A stretch of 64,000 nt of DNA from Bacteroides fragilis (GTDB lineage Bacteria; Bacillota; Clostridia; Lachnospirales; Lachnospiraceae): assembly GCA_023664485.1 (NCBI GenBank), contig JAMPFK010000013.1:1-64000 (forward strand), given 5' to 3'. The notes beneath the pieces are model-generated. The model saw only the letters and a program-made list of their open reading frames with translations, had not been told where the DNA came from and did no database searches. The translations under genes and the position numbers were made by a program. Below, in pieces: positions 25,633 to 34,757 of this stretch (positions within the stretch are counted from its first letter, which is position 1; each line of letters begins with the position of its first letter).

Positions 25633-26592
25633 ATGGATGCTACAATTTTGATGTCAGTAATCATTTCATTTGCGATCAGCGTTGTGCTGGGGCCGGTCGT
25701 GATCCCGTTCCTGAAAAGGCTGAAAGTCGGCCAGACAGTCAGAGATGAAGGGCCCAAAGAGCATTTGAAAAAGAACGGGACGCCTACGATGGGCGGAATC
25801 CTGATTTTAATCAGTATTGTAGCGACTTCGATTCTTTATGTAAAAGACTATCCCCGGATCATTCCGATCCTGTTTGTGACGATGGGCTTCGGCCTGATCG
25901 GGTTTCTGGACGATTATATCAAAGTCGTTCTGAAACGTTCGATGGGCCTCAGGGCATGGCAGAAGATGGCGCTGCAGATCCTTGTGACGGGAGTATTCGC
26001 GTATTATATTACGCATTATACGGATGTCCCGCTGGCGATGAAGGTTCCCTTTATGCCGGGGGCGGCGCTTGATTTTGGCGTTTTGAATATTCCGATCCTG
26101 TTCTTTATTGTGCTCGGTACGGTGAACGGCGCGAACTTTACGGACGGCCTGGACGGCTTGGCGAGTTCCGTTACCGTCCTGATAGCGACCTTTTTTACGG
26201 TCGTCGCGATCGGTACGCAGAGCGGAATCGAACCGGTCACCTGTGCGGTAGTCGGCGCGCTGCTCGGTTTTCTGCTGTTCAACGTGTATCCGGCGAGCGT
26301 TTTCATGGGAGATACGGGCTCGCTCGCGCTCGGCGGTTTTGTGGCGGCGGCGGCTTATATGCTGCAGATGCCGGTCTTTCTGGCAATTGTGGCGTTTATT
26401 TATGTCATCGAAGTATTATCGGTCATCATTCAGGTGTCGTATTTTAAAATATCGGGCGGAAAGCGCATTTTTAAAATGGCGCCGATCCATCATCATTTTG
26501 AGCTGTGCGGCTGGTCCGAGACAAGAGTGGTCGCTGTTTTTTCGATCGTGACGGCGCTGCTTTGCCTGGTGGCGCTGATGGGATTAAGTTAA
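25633..26592 (+). CDS. mraY: phospho-N-acetylmuramoyl-pentapeptide transferase
   Basis: Polytopic membrane enzyme that makes lipid I from UDP-MurNAc-pentapeptide and undecaprenyl phosphate. 319 aa, about ten TM helices. Key segments are DDYIKV (the Asp pair), NGANFTDGLDGLA and FMGDTGSLALG, and the HHHFE loop (PIHHHFELCGW). GGAGG lies 10-12 bp upstream of ATG 25633. Next in the operon is murD. Confidence 0.97.
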   Translation: MDATILMSVIISFAISVVLGPVVIPFLKRLKVGQTVRDEGPKEHLKKNGTPTMGGILILISIVATSILYVKDYPRIIPILFVTMGFGLIGFLDDYIKVVLKRSMGLRAWQKMALQILVTGVFAYYITHYTDVPLAMKVPFMPGAALDFGVLNIPILFFIVLGTVNGANFTDGLDGLASSVTVLIATFFTVVAIGTQSGIEPVTCAVVGALLGFLLFNVYPASVFMGDTGSLALGGFVAAAAYMLQMPVFLAIVAFIYVIEVLSVIIQVSYFKISGGKRIFKMAPIHHHFELCGWSETRVVAVFSIVTALLCLVALMGLS

Positions 26593-26613
26593 AAGGAATA
26601 GAGGGGAACAGGG

Positions 26614-27993
26614 TTGAATAAGAACGCGGAGATGGAATTTAAAGGAAAAAAGATATTGGTAGTGGGCGCCGGCATCAGCGGTATCGGGGCGGCGGAGGCC
26701 CTGTGCGGCGTGGGGGCCTGTCCGGTCCTGTATGATGAAAAGGCGTCCAAAGAGGAGATAGAGAAGAAGCTCCCCGCTTCCTGTACCTGCTGTGAAATCG
26801 TGACGGGAAGCCTTCCGGAGGAGCGAAAAGAGGAGATTTCGCTCGCCGTTTTCAGTCCGGGCGTGCCGGTCGATACGCCGTTTGCCGGGAGCCTGCGGGA
26901 AAAGGGCATCGGTATCTGGGGCGAGATAGAGCTCGCCTATGTCCTTGGAAAAGGAAAGGTCATCGCGATTACCGGGACGAACGGCAAGACGACGACGACT
27001 TCCCTGGTCGGGGAAATCATGAAAAGGCATTATGAAAGCGTTTATGTGGTGGGAAATATCGGAAATCCCTATACGCAGACGGCGCTTCAATCCGTGGAGG
27101 ATACGGTAACGGTGGCGGAGATCAGCAGCTTCCAGTTAGAAACGATTCAGTCTTTTCACCCTGCCGTATCGGCGATCTTAAATATTACGCCGGATCATTT
27201 GAACAGGCATCATACGATGGAGAATTATATCGCGGTCAAAGAACGGATCGCACAGAACCAGACAAAGGACGACATCTGCGTGCTGAATTATGAGGATCCC
27301 AATACGAGAAAATTCGGCGCGGGCTGTCCTGCGGGCGTCATCTATTTTTCTTCCGCGAGAAGGCTGGAAGAGGGGCTGTATCTTAATGGGGAGGAAATTT
27401 ACCAGGCCAGCGGAGGATATGCCGAAAGGCTCATGAATATCCATGAGATGAAGCTGGTCGGCCTCTGTAACGTGGAAAATGTGATGGCGGCTATCGCGAT
27501 CTCGCAGTCCGCCGGCGTGCCGATGGAAGAAATCTTGGAAACGGTAAGGCAGTTCAGGGCGGTGGAACACCGCATCGAATTTGTGGCGTCGAAACGGGGC
27601 GTGGATTATTATAACGACTCCAAGGCGACCAACCCGGACGCGGCCATTCAGGGAATCCGGGCGATGACGAAGCCGACGGTCTTAATCGGGGGCGGCTATG
27701 ATAAAGAGAGCGAATATGACGATTGGATCGAGGCCTTTAACGGAAAAGTAAAATGTCTCGTCCTGATCGGGCAGACGCGGGAGAAGATCGCGGCCTGCGC
27801 CAAAGCGCATGGCGTTGAGAATATTGTGCTTGCGGACAGTTTCGGGGAAGCGCTGGATATCTGTACAAAGAGAGCGGTCCCCGGCGATGCGGTGCTGCTT
27901 TCGCCCGCCTGTGCGAGCTGGGGGATGTTCCCCAATTATGAAGTAAGAGGCAGAGAATTTAAAGAGTATGTTGAAGGGCTGAAGGAGTTATAG
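26614..27993 (+). CDS. murD: UDP-MurNAc-L-Ala:D-Glu ligase
   Basis: Cytoplasmic Mur ligase adding D-glutamate. 459 aa. An N-terminal Rossmann-like domain (ILVVGAGISGIGAAEAL) binds the UDP part. The ATP loop GTNGKTTTTS starts near residue 122, and the C-terminal domain carries DYYNDSKATNPDA and SPACASWGMF. TTG 26614 with AGAGGGG at good spacing is the probable start; ATG 26632 is in frame but has a weaker site. Only 3 bp separate it from ftsW. Confidence 0.96.
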   Translation: MNKNAEMEFKGKKILVVGAGISGIGAAEALCGVGACPVLYDEKASKEEIEKKLPASCTCCEIVTGSLPEERKEEISLAVFSPGVPVDTPFAGSLREKGIGIWGEIELAYVLGKGKVIAITGTNGKTTTTSLVGEIMKRHYESVYVVGNIGNPYTQTALQSVEDTVTVAEISSFQLETIQSFHPAVSAILNITPDHLNRHHTMENYIAVKERIAQNQTKDDICVLNYEDPNTRKFGAGCPAGVIYFSSARRLEEGLYLNGEEIYQASGGYAERLMNIHEMKLVGLCNVENVMAAIAISQSAGVPMEEILETVRQFRAVEHRIEFVASKRGVDYYNDSKATNPDAAIQGIRAMTKPTVLIGGGYDKESEYDDWIEAFNGKVKCLVLIGQTREKIAACAKAHGVENIVLADSFGEALDICTKRAVPGDAVLLSPACASWGMFPNYEVRGREFKEYVEGLKEL

Positions 27994-27996
27994 AGC

Positions 27997-29166
27997 GTGG
28001 CGGAAAGAGGCTTATCCCGTAGAAAATCGAATATTGCGAATTATATGGACTATACGCTGCTGTTCATTGTCATTTTCCTGCTGGGCTTCGGGCTTGTAAT
28101 GGTATATTCCACAAGCTCCTATTCGGCGAACTTGCAGTTTGACGGGGATTCCGCCTGGTATTTCAGGAAACAGCTCGGCGCAACGGCGGTCGGCCTTGTG
28201 GCGATGATAGTCGTAGCGAATATTCCGTATCATTTCTGGGAGCGTTTTGCGATGCTGGGCTATATCGTTTCCGTTATCCTGATCCTGCTGATCATTCCGT
28301 TCGGAACGACATCGCACGGCGCGAAGCGGTGGCTGAATATCGCTGGTATTTCCGTACAGCCGGCGGAAATTGCGAAGCTGGGCATGATCCTTTTTCTCGC
28401 GAGCATGATCTGTTCGATGGGAAAAGGCATCCGGCAGCGGAAAGGATTCCTCACCGTGCTGGCGGTCCCGGTGCCGATCGCGCTGATGCTGTGGCGGATC
28501 ACGTCGAATTTAAGTTCTGCGATCATCGTTATGGGCATCGCGGTACTGATGCTGTTCGTAGCCTGTCCCGATTATAAGCGGTTTATCATTCTTGCGCTGG
28601 CTGCGCTCGTTTCGGCGGCGGTCATCGTATTTATCATTGTAAAAATGGCGGAGTCAGGGGCGGATGACCTCGGCGGGTTCCGCGGCGCGCGGATTCTGGC
28701 GTGGCTTGACCCGGAAGCGTATGCCAGCGGAAAAGGCTTTCAGACGCTGCAGGGGCTGTATGCCATCGGCTCCGGCGGGATCCTCGGCAAGGGACTTGGC
28801 AACAGCAAGCAGAAGCTGGGTTTTATACCGGAGGCGCAGAACGATATGATTTTCTCGATCATCTGCGAGGAACTCGGACTGTTCGGTGCGATCGCCGTTA
28901 TTCTGATGTTCATCATGCTCATCTGGCGTTTTATGATCATCGCCAATAACGCGCCGGACTTATTCGGAGCTCTGTTAGTGGTCGGGGCGCTCGGACATAT
29001 TGCGATCCAGGTCATCCTGAACATAGCCGTTGTAACGAATACCATTCCGAATACGGGTATTTCCCTGCCGTTTATCAGCTATGGAGGTACTTCGGTACTG
29101 TTTCTGCTGATTGAAATCGGGCTCGTACTCAGCGTGGCGAGGGGGATCCGGTTAAAAGATTTATAA
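27997..29166 (+). CDS. ftsW: SEDS peptidoglycan polymerase FtsW/SpoVE
   Basis: Ten-TM glycosyltransferase that polymerises lipid II together with a class B PBP. 389 aa. Conserved features are MVYSTSSYSA, QPAEIAKLG, the catalytic-loop region with ILAWLDPEAY, AQNDMIFSIICEELG and GISLPFISYGGTS. It begins with GTG 27997 behind GAAGGAG. With two class B PBPs upstream it has two possible partners, and could serve as FtsW, SpoVE or both. murG, which commonly follows in Clostridia, is absent. Confidence 0.93.
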   Translation: MAERGLSRRKSNIANYMDYTLLFIVIFLLGFGLVMVYSTSSYSANLQFDGDSAWYFRKQLGATAVGLVAMIVVANIPYHFWERFAMLGYIVSVILILLIIPFGTTSHGAKRWLNIAGISVQPAEIAKLGMILFLASMICSMGKGIRQRKGFLTVLAVPVPIALMLWRITSNLSSAIIVMGIAVLMLFVACPDYKRFIILALAALVSAAVIVFIIVKMAESGADDLGGFRGARILAWLDPEAYASGKGFQTLQGLYAIGSGGILGKGLGNSKQKLGFIPEAQNDMIFSIICEELGLFGAIAVILMFIMLIWRFMIIANNAPDLFGALLVVGALGHIAIQVILNIAVVTNTIPNTGISLPFISYGGTSVLFLLIEIGLVLSVARGIRLKDL

Positions 29167-29239
29167 GTACAAGATAATTTTTACAGTTTTTTCCATATAG
29201 ATAAAGTAGGTCATATATTATCTGCTTTGAGGATTTGCT

Positions 29240-30490
29240 ATGGATGCGATTCAGATATATGGTGGAAACTGTCTGAAAGGTCAGGTTAAGATACAGGGCT
29301 CCAAAAATGCAGTGCTGCCGATTCTGGCAGCAACTCTTTTAATAGACGGTGTCTGTGAGATAGAAAACTGTCCGGCGATCAGCGATGTATATCATATGCT
29401 TCGTCTGATGGAGAGTTTGTGTTGTACCATAGAACGGGATGGACATACCGTAAGGGTGGATGCCTCCGGGGTATCCCGCTGCGATATGCCGTCGGATTCC
29501 GTTTGTGTCATGCGTTCTTCTATTATGCTGCTCGGCGCGCTGCTCGCCCGTACGGGAAGCGTCAGTATGCAGTATCCGGGCGGCTGCGTTATCGGGAAAC
29601 GCCCTATCGACCTGCATCTGCAGGGCTTCAGGAGAATGGGCGTCCTTATCCGGGAACGGGAGGACGGGTTCGATGCGGAGACAAAAGGGCTGACCGGGGC
29701 CATCCACAGGCTTCCCTTTGTCAGCGTGGGCGCGACGGAAAACCTCGTACTGGCGGCCGTGCTGGCCAAAGGGGATACGGTCATTGAAAATGCGGCGCAG
29801 GAGCCGGAAATAACCGCGTTGTGCGGTTTTTTGCAAAAAGCGGGAGCGGATATCGAGGGCGCCGGCACGAAAACGCTCCGCATCCGGGGCGTGGAAAGGC
29901 TGCATACGGTAACATACCGGGTTCCGGCGGACAGAATCGTAGCCGGCACTTATCTGGCGGCCTGCCTGTGCTGCGGAGGCGAGGTTTTTTTGAAGGAAGC
30001 GCCCTGTATGCAGATGAAGGCCGTCAGCGCGGCCGCAGCTTCGATGGGAGCGGAGATTGAGGAAAGCGGAGAGGGTCTTTTCGCGGTCTGCCGGGAAAGA
30101 AGGGAGATGCCGCCCGGCCTCGTGACAGAGTGCTATCCGGGATTCCCGACGGATCTGCAGTCCGCTTTTCTCGCCGCAATGGCGTTGGCGGACGGCGAAG
30201 GCGTACTGGAGGAGACGATTTTTGAGAACCGGTTCCGCATCGTGCCGCAGCTGCAGCGGATGGGAGCAAAGATCCGCTGTGAGAATAACCGCGTCTTTGT
30301 GTCGGGTGTCGGGCGGCTTCGCGGGACGGAGCTTATGGCGGAGGAACTGCGCGGCGGCGCGGCGTTAGTCCTCGCAGGAAGCGCGGCGGAAGGCCGGAGC
30401 ACGATAAGGAACAGGCACTTTATCGAAAGAGGCTATGAGGATATCTGTCAGGATATGCGCTTGCTCGGCGCCAAAGTACAGAAGGAATGA
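29240..30490 (+). CDS. murA: UDP-N-acetylglucosamine 1-carboxyvinyltransferase
   Basis: First committed enzyme of peptidoglycan synthesis: transfers enolpyruvate from PEP to UDP-GlcNAc. 416 aa with the two-domain inside-out barrel pattern (GSKNAVLPILAATLL near the N-terminus). The active-site cysteine is present in GGCVIGKRPIDLH (about residue 115-120), so fosfomycin sensitivity would be expected from this residue alone. ATG 29240 is preceded by a 73-bp AT-rich gap with GAGG. Placement between ftsW and ftsQ, where murG and murB usually sit, is noteworthy. Confidence 0.95.
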   Translation: MDAIQIYGGNCLKGQVKIQGSKNAVLPILAATLLIDGVCEIENCPAISDVYHMLRLMESLCCTIERDGHTVRVDASGVSRCDMPSDSVCVMRSSIMLLGALLARTGSVSMQYPGGCVIGKRPIDLHLQGFRRMGVLIREREDGFDAETKGLTGAIHRLPFVSVGATENLVLAAVLAKGDTVIENAAQEPEITALCGFLQKAGADIEGAGTKTLRIRGVERLHTVTYRVPADRIVAGTYLAACLCCGGEVFLKEAPCMQMKAVSAAAASMGAEIEESGEGLFAVCRERREMPPGLVTECYPGFPTDLQSAFLAAMALADGEGVLEETIFENRFRIVPQLQRMGAKIRCENNRVFVSGVGRLRGTELMAEELRGGAALVLAGSAAEGRSTIRNRHFIERGYEDICQDMRLLGAKVQKE

Positions 30491-30523
30491 AGTTTTTTCA
30501 GAGATTAAAGGAATCCAGGGGAT

Positions 30524-31363
30524 ATGAGCAGCAGGAAAGCCGTAAAAAAACTGAATAAAAAGAATCCTTATCTGCGGCTTGTGAAAGGCGGCGCCAAAAA
30601 GGGGAAGCAGAAAGAGCAGCCGGAGCAGAAGCTTCGTTTCGGCAGAGCGAAACGGATCATCATTCTTTCTGTCAGCCTTTTCCTGCTGTTCATCCTGCTC
30701 GTATCGGGCTATATTTATATTGTAGAAAATTATACGGTCACTACCGTATATGTGGAAGGCAATGTGCATTATACAAACGAAGAGATTATGGCGATGGTCA
30801 TGGATGGGCGGTATGGGAACAATTCCATTTTTTTGTCTCTGAAGTACCGGGATAAGGGGATGGAGGATATTCCTTTCATTCAGACGATGGACGTTTCCGT
30901 AGAGGCAAGGGATACCATCAGGATCAAGGTATATGAAAAGGCAGTAGCGGGTTATGTGGCATATCTGGGACGGTATATTTATTTTGACAGGGACGGTATT
31001 GTGGTGGAGACCTCCGAAGAAAGCACGCCGGGAATTCCGCAGGTAACGGGGCTTTCCTTTTCCCATGTGATTCTGCATGAGCCGCTCCCCGTGGAAAATC
31101 AGGAAGTCTTTGAAGATATTCTGAATATTACGCAGCTGCTCGAAAAATATTCTCTGCCGGTGGACAAGATCTATTTTTCGTCCGATTATCAGGTGACGCT
31201 TATTTTCGGAGACGCGCGGGTGGCGATGGGGCCTGGCGAGGATATCGATGAAAAGATCATGGAGCTGCAGTATATGCTTCCGAGCCTGGAGGGGAAGAGC
31301 GGAACGCTGGATATGAGGGAGTATACGGAAGATACGAGAATGATCAGCTTTGAGCCGGATTAG
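30524..31363 (+). CDS. ftsQ: division protein FtsQ/DivIB
   Basis: Bitopic protein of the FtsQLB/DivIB-DivIC complex. 279 aa. A cytoplasmic basic N-terminus (about 1-45) precedes the TM helix (about 46-66). The extracellular POTRA domain begins VTTVYVEGNVHYTNEEIM, and the beta domain follows. Its place between murA and ftsZ supports the call. No ftsA lies between it and ftsZ, as is usual in many Clostridia. Confidence 0.9.
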   Translation: MSSRKAVKKLNKKNPYLRLVKGGAKKGKQKEQPEQKLRFGRAKRIIILSVSLFLLFILLVSGYIYIVENYTVTTVYVEGNVHYTNEEIMAMVMDGRYGNNSIFLSLKYRDKGMEDIPFIQTMDVSVEARDTIRIKVYEKAVAGYVAYLGRYIYFDRDGIVVETSEESTPGIPQVTGLSFSHVILHEPLPVENQEVFEDILNITQLLEKYSLPVDKIYFSSDYQVTLIFGDARVAMGPGEDIDEKIMELQYMLPSLEGKSGTLDMREYTEDTRMISFEPD

Positions 31364-31426
31364 CCGGTAATTTTTTCCAATTTACCGATAAAGTAAAAAT
31401 AGGAATGAAAATAGAAAAAATGGGGG

Positions 31427-31455
31427 TTGCTAATTTCAGCAAATAATTATATGAT
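31427..31455 (+). promoter_or_regulatory. sigma-A promoter of ftsZ
   Basis: TTGCTA (31427-31432), 17-bp spacer, TATGAT (31450-31455). It lies in the 133-bp gap after ftsQ, so ftsZ can be expressed apart from the rest of the cluster. Confidence 0.72.
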
Positions 31456-31496
31456 AATCTATATGAGTTTATTTTGTAATAAAAGGAGGTACTACC

Positions 31497-32735
31497 TTGC
31501 TTGAGATTAAGACAAACGATGCTGAATCCGCTGCAAAGATTATCGTTATAGGCGTTGGTGGAGCGGGTAATAATGCTGTTAATAGAATGATTGACGAAAG
31601 TATTGACGGTGTGGATTTTATCGGGATCAATACGGACAAGCAGGCTTTACAGCTCTGTAAGGCCCCTAAGCTGCTGCAGATCGGGGAGAAGCTTACAAAG
31701 GGACTGGGAGCCGGTGCCAAGCCGGAAATCGGCGAGAAGGCCGCGGAGGAGAGCCAGGAGGAGATCGCGCAGGCGTTAAAGGGCGCGGATATGGTATTCG
31801 TCACCTGCGGTATGGGAGGCGGGACCGGGACCGGCGCCGCGCCCATCGTTGCCAAGCTGGCAAAGGATATGGGGATCCTGACGGTGGGAGTCGTGACCAA
31901 ACCCTTCCGTTTCGAGGCGAAGGCGCGTATGGTCAATGCGCTGAATGGAATTGATAAGATCAAAGATAATGTGGATACGCTCATCGTTATTCCTAATGAT
32001 AAGTTATTGGAAATCGTTGACAGAAGAACGACGATGCCGGACGCTTTGAAGAAAGCGGACGAGGTATTACAGCAGGCCGTGCAGGGCATTACGGACCTGA
32101 TCAACGTACCGGCTGTTATCAATCTTGATTTTGCGGATGTACAGACCGTTATGAAGGATAAGGGAATCGCCCATATCGGCATCGGTTCCGGGAAGGGCGA
32201 GGACAAGGCGAGCGAAGCGGTCAAGATGGCGGTGGAGAGCCCCCTGCTTGAGACGACGATTTCGGGCGCGACCCATGTTATTATTAACGTATCCGGCGAT
32301 ATATCGCTGGCGGATGCTTCGGATGCGGCAGATTATGTCAGAGACTTAACGGGCGACGATGTCAACATTATTTTCGGCGCCATGTATGACGCCAATATGA
32401 CGGATACCTGTAAGGTAACGATCATCGCGACGGGCATCGAAGAGAAAACGAATCAGTTAAAGGGACTTGGATTCAAGTCGGCATACATAACGCCTACGTC
32501 TTTACAGGGCAAAGCGCCCGGAGCGGGCGGCGCAGGCCATGTCGGATTCGGGACGGCGAATCTGGGCATTCGTCCTTCTTCCATTCTGGCCGGGCAGGGA
32601 ACGGCGGCGGGTACGCCGGGAGAAGCACAGTCGGAAGGCGTCAGGCCGATAGCGGGAATCAATCGGGCGATGGATATCAAAAGCTCGGTAGAAGAGAAAT
32701 CGTTGAAGATTCCGGATTTCCTGCAAAGAAAATAA
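31497..32735 (+). CDS. ftsZ: tubulin-like division GTPase FtsZ
   Basis: Forms the Z-ring scaffold. 412 aa. The tubulin signature GGGTGTG falls near residue 107-113; VGGAGNNAVNRM and the T7-loop region (NLDFADVQTVM) are intact. A Gly/Ala/Pro-rich linker leads to the conserved C-terminal peptide KIPDFLQRK, which binds membrane tethers. The start is TTG 31497 behind an ideal AAAGGAGGT, a rare start codon for such a highly expressed gene. A strong terminator follows, separating ftsZ from spoIIGA. Confidence 0.98.
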   Translation: MLEIKTNDAESAAKIIVIGVGGAGNNAVNRMIDESIDGVDFIGINTDKQALQLCKAPKLLQIGEKLTKGLGAGAKPEIGEKAAEESQEEIAQALKGADMVFVTCGMGGGTGTGAAPIVAKLAKDMGILTVGVVTKPFRFEAKARMVNALNGIDKIKDNVDTLIVIPNDKLLEIVDRRTTMPDALKKADEVLQQAVQGITDLINVPAVINLDFADVQTVMKDKGIAHIGIGSGKGEDKASEAVKMAVESPLLETTISGATHVIINVSGDISLADASDAADYVRDLTGDDVNIIFGAMYDANMTDTCKVTIIATGIEEKTNQLKGLGFKSAYITPTSLQGKAPGAGGAGHVGFGTANLGIRPSSILAGQGTAAGTPGEAQSEGVRPIAGINRAMDIKSSVEEKSLKIPDFLQRK

Positions 32736-32760
32736 CAGCGCAAAGAAAAGCGGCATAAAA

Positions 32761-32808
32761 AGAGCTTTCAGGGCAGCAGAATATGCAGCCCTGGAAGCTC
32801 TGTTGTTT
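32761..32808 (+). terminator. terminator after ftsZ
   Basis: AGAGCTTTCAGGGC pairs with GCCCTGGAAGCTCT (14 bp, G-U tolerant) and is followed by GTTGTTTT. Confidence 0.85.
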
Positions 32809-32813
32809 TGCGT

Positions 32814-32840
32814 GGAAGAATCGCCGGGGACGATTCTTCC
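32814..32840. repeat. perfect 10-bp hairpin GGAAGAATCG/CGATTCTTCC
   Basis: A 7-base loop (CCGGGGA) separates the arms. A related sequence follows at about 32867-32887 (GGTTCTTCCGGGCTGAGG). The 14-mer GGAAGAATCGCCGG recurs at about 58639 in another hairpin. The remainder of the 32736-33023 gap contains the ftsZ terminator and the spoIIGA ribosome site; I see no gene there. Confidence 0.6.
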
Positions 32841-33023
32841 GGCTGTGAGGAGGGGGAAAGGTGCAGGGGCGGTTCTTCCGGGCTGAGGGGAGGTCTTGCA
32901 GGAGGGCTGCCAGGGCGGGGCGGGTGCGAAAACAGTCAGAAAATATTCCGGAAATGCTCCCTGTATTTGACAAAATTATCATCTCCTTTTGCATATAATA
33001 AAGCAGATAACAGGAGGTGGGTA

Positions 33024-33830
33024 GTGTATTACAAATTATATATTGACAGTGTTTTTTTCGTTCAGTTCGTCATGAATCTGTATCTGTTATCCATCACGGG
33101 AAAAGTTCTGAAGTGTACTGCCACGCACAGAAGAATGATACCCGGAGCCTTATTGGGGGCCGGCATGATATGTCTGGTCATTTTATTTCCGGTCTTTTCT
33201 TTACGGATAAGGCTCGCGCTTGGAGTGATACCTGTCAGTATGAGCATGATCCGCGTCGTATTTGCAGTCCGGCCGCTGCCGCGCCTGATTAAGAGCAGCA
33301 TTGTCATGGGCGTATGCGGTTTTTTTATGGGAAGCATTGTATTATGGATGACCAGCCGGTTTCCATGGGTGGAAGAACGGCGGTATGGCATCTGGAGCGT
33401 CGCCCTTTGCGGATATATCGGTTATTGCGTCCTGCGGCTCCTGCTCCGAAAGCTGCGCCGGGAAAGGGAAAACAATCTGAAAGAGGTCAGGATCCCTCTC
33501 GGAGAAAAAAATATCCAGCTGAAAGCGCTTTTGGATACGGGAAATCATCTGTGCGAACCGATCAGCGGGACGCCCGTATGTATTATCAGCGAAAGCGCCG
33601 CCGGAGAATTCCGGGATTTTTTCAGGCCGGAAAAATATCATGCCATTCCGTACCGGAGCATCGGCAGGAAAAGAGGAATGCTGGATGCTTACGAGCTGCC
33701 GGAGCTGGTCATCGAGGACAGTTACCGGGAGATATGCTGCAAGCGGGTTATTGTTGCGGTTTGTAATACGGGAATATCACAGGATAGTCTTTATCAGATG
33801 ATATTGCATCCTCAATTAATGGAAAACTAG
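33024..33830 (+). CDS. spoIIGA: pro-sigma-E processing peptidase SpoIIGA
   Basis: Membrane aspartic protease that cleaves pro-sigma-E in the mother cell after the sporulation septum forms. 268 aa. The N-terminal half has about five TM helices. The C-terminal half is the retropepsin-like domain with ALLDTGNHL (catalytic Asp 171). GTG 33024 behind AGGAGG gives VYYKLYIDSVFF; the open frame extends up to 32808 but that part is Gly/Arg-rich noise. sigE follows 11 bp later, the classic pair. Confidence 0.95.
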   Translation: MYYKLYIDSVFFVQFVMNLYLLSITGKVLKCTATHRRMIPGALLGAGMICLVILFPVFSLRIRLALGVIPVSMSMIRVVFAVRPLPRLIKSSIVMGVCGFFMGSIVLWMTSRFPWVEERRYGIWSVALCGYIGYCVLRLLLRKLRRERENNLKEVRIPLGEKNIQLKALLDTGNHLCEPISGTPVCIISESAAGEFRDFFRPEKYHAIPYRSIGRKRGMLDAYELPELVIEDSYREICCKRVIVAVCNTGISQDSLYQMILHPQLMEN

Positions 33831-33841
33831 GAGGAAAAAAA

Positions 33842-34582
33842 ATGGTTTTTAAAGTGGCAATTCCCGGCAAAGTGCAGTTCAAAATGGTGCACAGGGATAC
33901 CAGATTCCTGATGCACAGGCAGGGAGACATACACTATATCGGAGGCGCGGAGGTACTTCCCCCGCCGCTTGAGGTAGAGAAAGAGAATGAAATCATCGGC
34001 GATCTGGGCACGGAGTATGAGAGCGAGGCCAAAGCGCTTTTGATCGAGCATAATCTGCGTCTGGTCGTGTACATAGCCAAAAAATTTGACAATACAGGAG
34101 TCGGTGTGGAGGATTTGATTTCTATCGGCACGATCGGGCTGATAAAATCCATCAATACCTTTAATCCGGAGAAAAATATCAAGCTGGCGACCTATGCGTC
34201 CCGCTGTATTGAAAATGAAATTCTGATGTATTTAAGAAGGAACAGCAAGCATAAAATGGAAGTGTCCATCGACGAGCCGCTGAATGTGGACTGGGATGGA
34301 AACGAGCTCCTGCTTTCCGATATTCTCGGAACGGATGAGGACGTTATCTATCAGGATATTGAGAACGAGGTGGAGCGGAAGCTTTTGATCAAAGCGATAT
34401 CGCGGCTCTCCGAGAGGGAGCAGACTATTATCCGGCTGCGTTTCGGGCTCGGCAGCGCGGACGGCAAGGAGCTGACGCAGAAGGAGGTCGCGGAGCTCCT
34501 CGGCATCTCACAGTCCTATATTTCCAGGCTGGAGAAAAAAATCATGCGCAGGCTGAAAAAAGAGATTCTGCGGGAAACATAA
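33842..34582 (+). CDS. sigE: sporulation sigma factor E
   Basis: Early mother-cell RNA polymerase sigma factor, made as an inactive precursor. 245 aa. The N-terminal pro-region of about 30 residues ends near HYIGGAEVLPPP, which resembles the SpoIIGA cleavage region of other SigE proteins. Region 2 (EDLISIGTIGLIKSINTFNPEKNIKLATYASRCIENEILMYLR) and the region 4 HTH (KEVAELLGISQSYISRLEKKI) are complete. ATG 33842 follows AGGAGG. No skin-like intervening element is present. Terminator downstream. Confidence 0.96.
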   Translation: MVFKVAIPGKVQFKMVHRDTRFLMHRQGDIHYIGGAEVLPPPLEVEKENEIIGDLGTEYESEAKALLIEHNLRLVVYIAKKFDNTGVGVEDLISIGTIGLIKSINTFNPEKNIKLATYASRCIENEILMYLRRNSKHKMEVSIDEPLNVDWDGNELLLSDILGTDEDVIYQDIENEVERKLLIKAISRLSEREQTIIRLRFGLGSADGKELTQKEVAELLGISQSYISRLEKKIMRRLKKEILRET

Positions 34583-34604
34583 GGCGGCGGTTTGTCCGCG
34601 AAAT

Positions 34605-34653
34605 AAAAAAGCGGTCGGATATCGGCAGATTATCAGATATCCGATTGCTTTTT
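34605..34653 (+). terminator. terminator after sigE
   Basis: TCGGATATC/GATATCCGA forms the inner stem, flanked by AAAAAAGC/GCTTTTT. It works well on the + strand and could also function on the - strand. Confidence 0.88.
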
Positions 34654-34757
34654 AAATGAAAAAAAAGTATAATAAGACAGGAATAATCTGCGGGACGGAC
34701 TTTTTGGCCCCGCGGCGGCGGGGGCGGTTGGACAGACGAGAGGCATGGTTATTGCAT

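Noticed and set aside
32808..33023. N-terminal extension of spoIIGA
   Set aside because: Gly/Arg-rich, covers hairpins, and the GTG at 33024 has an ideal AGGAGG and gives the family N-terminus.
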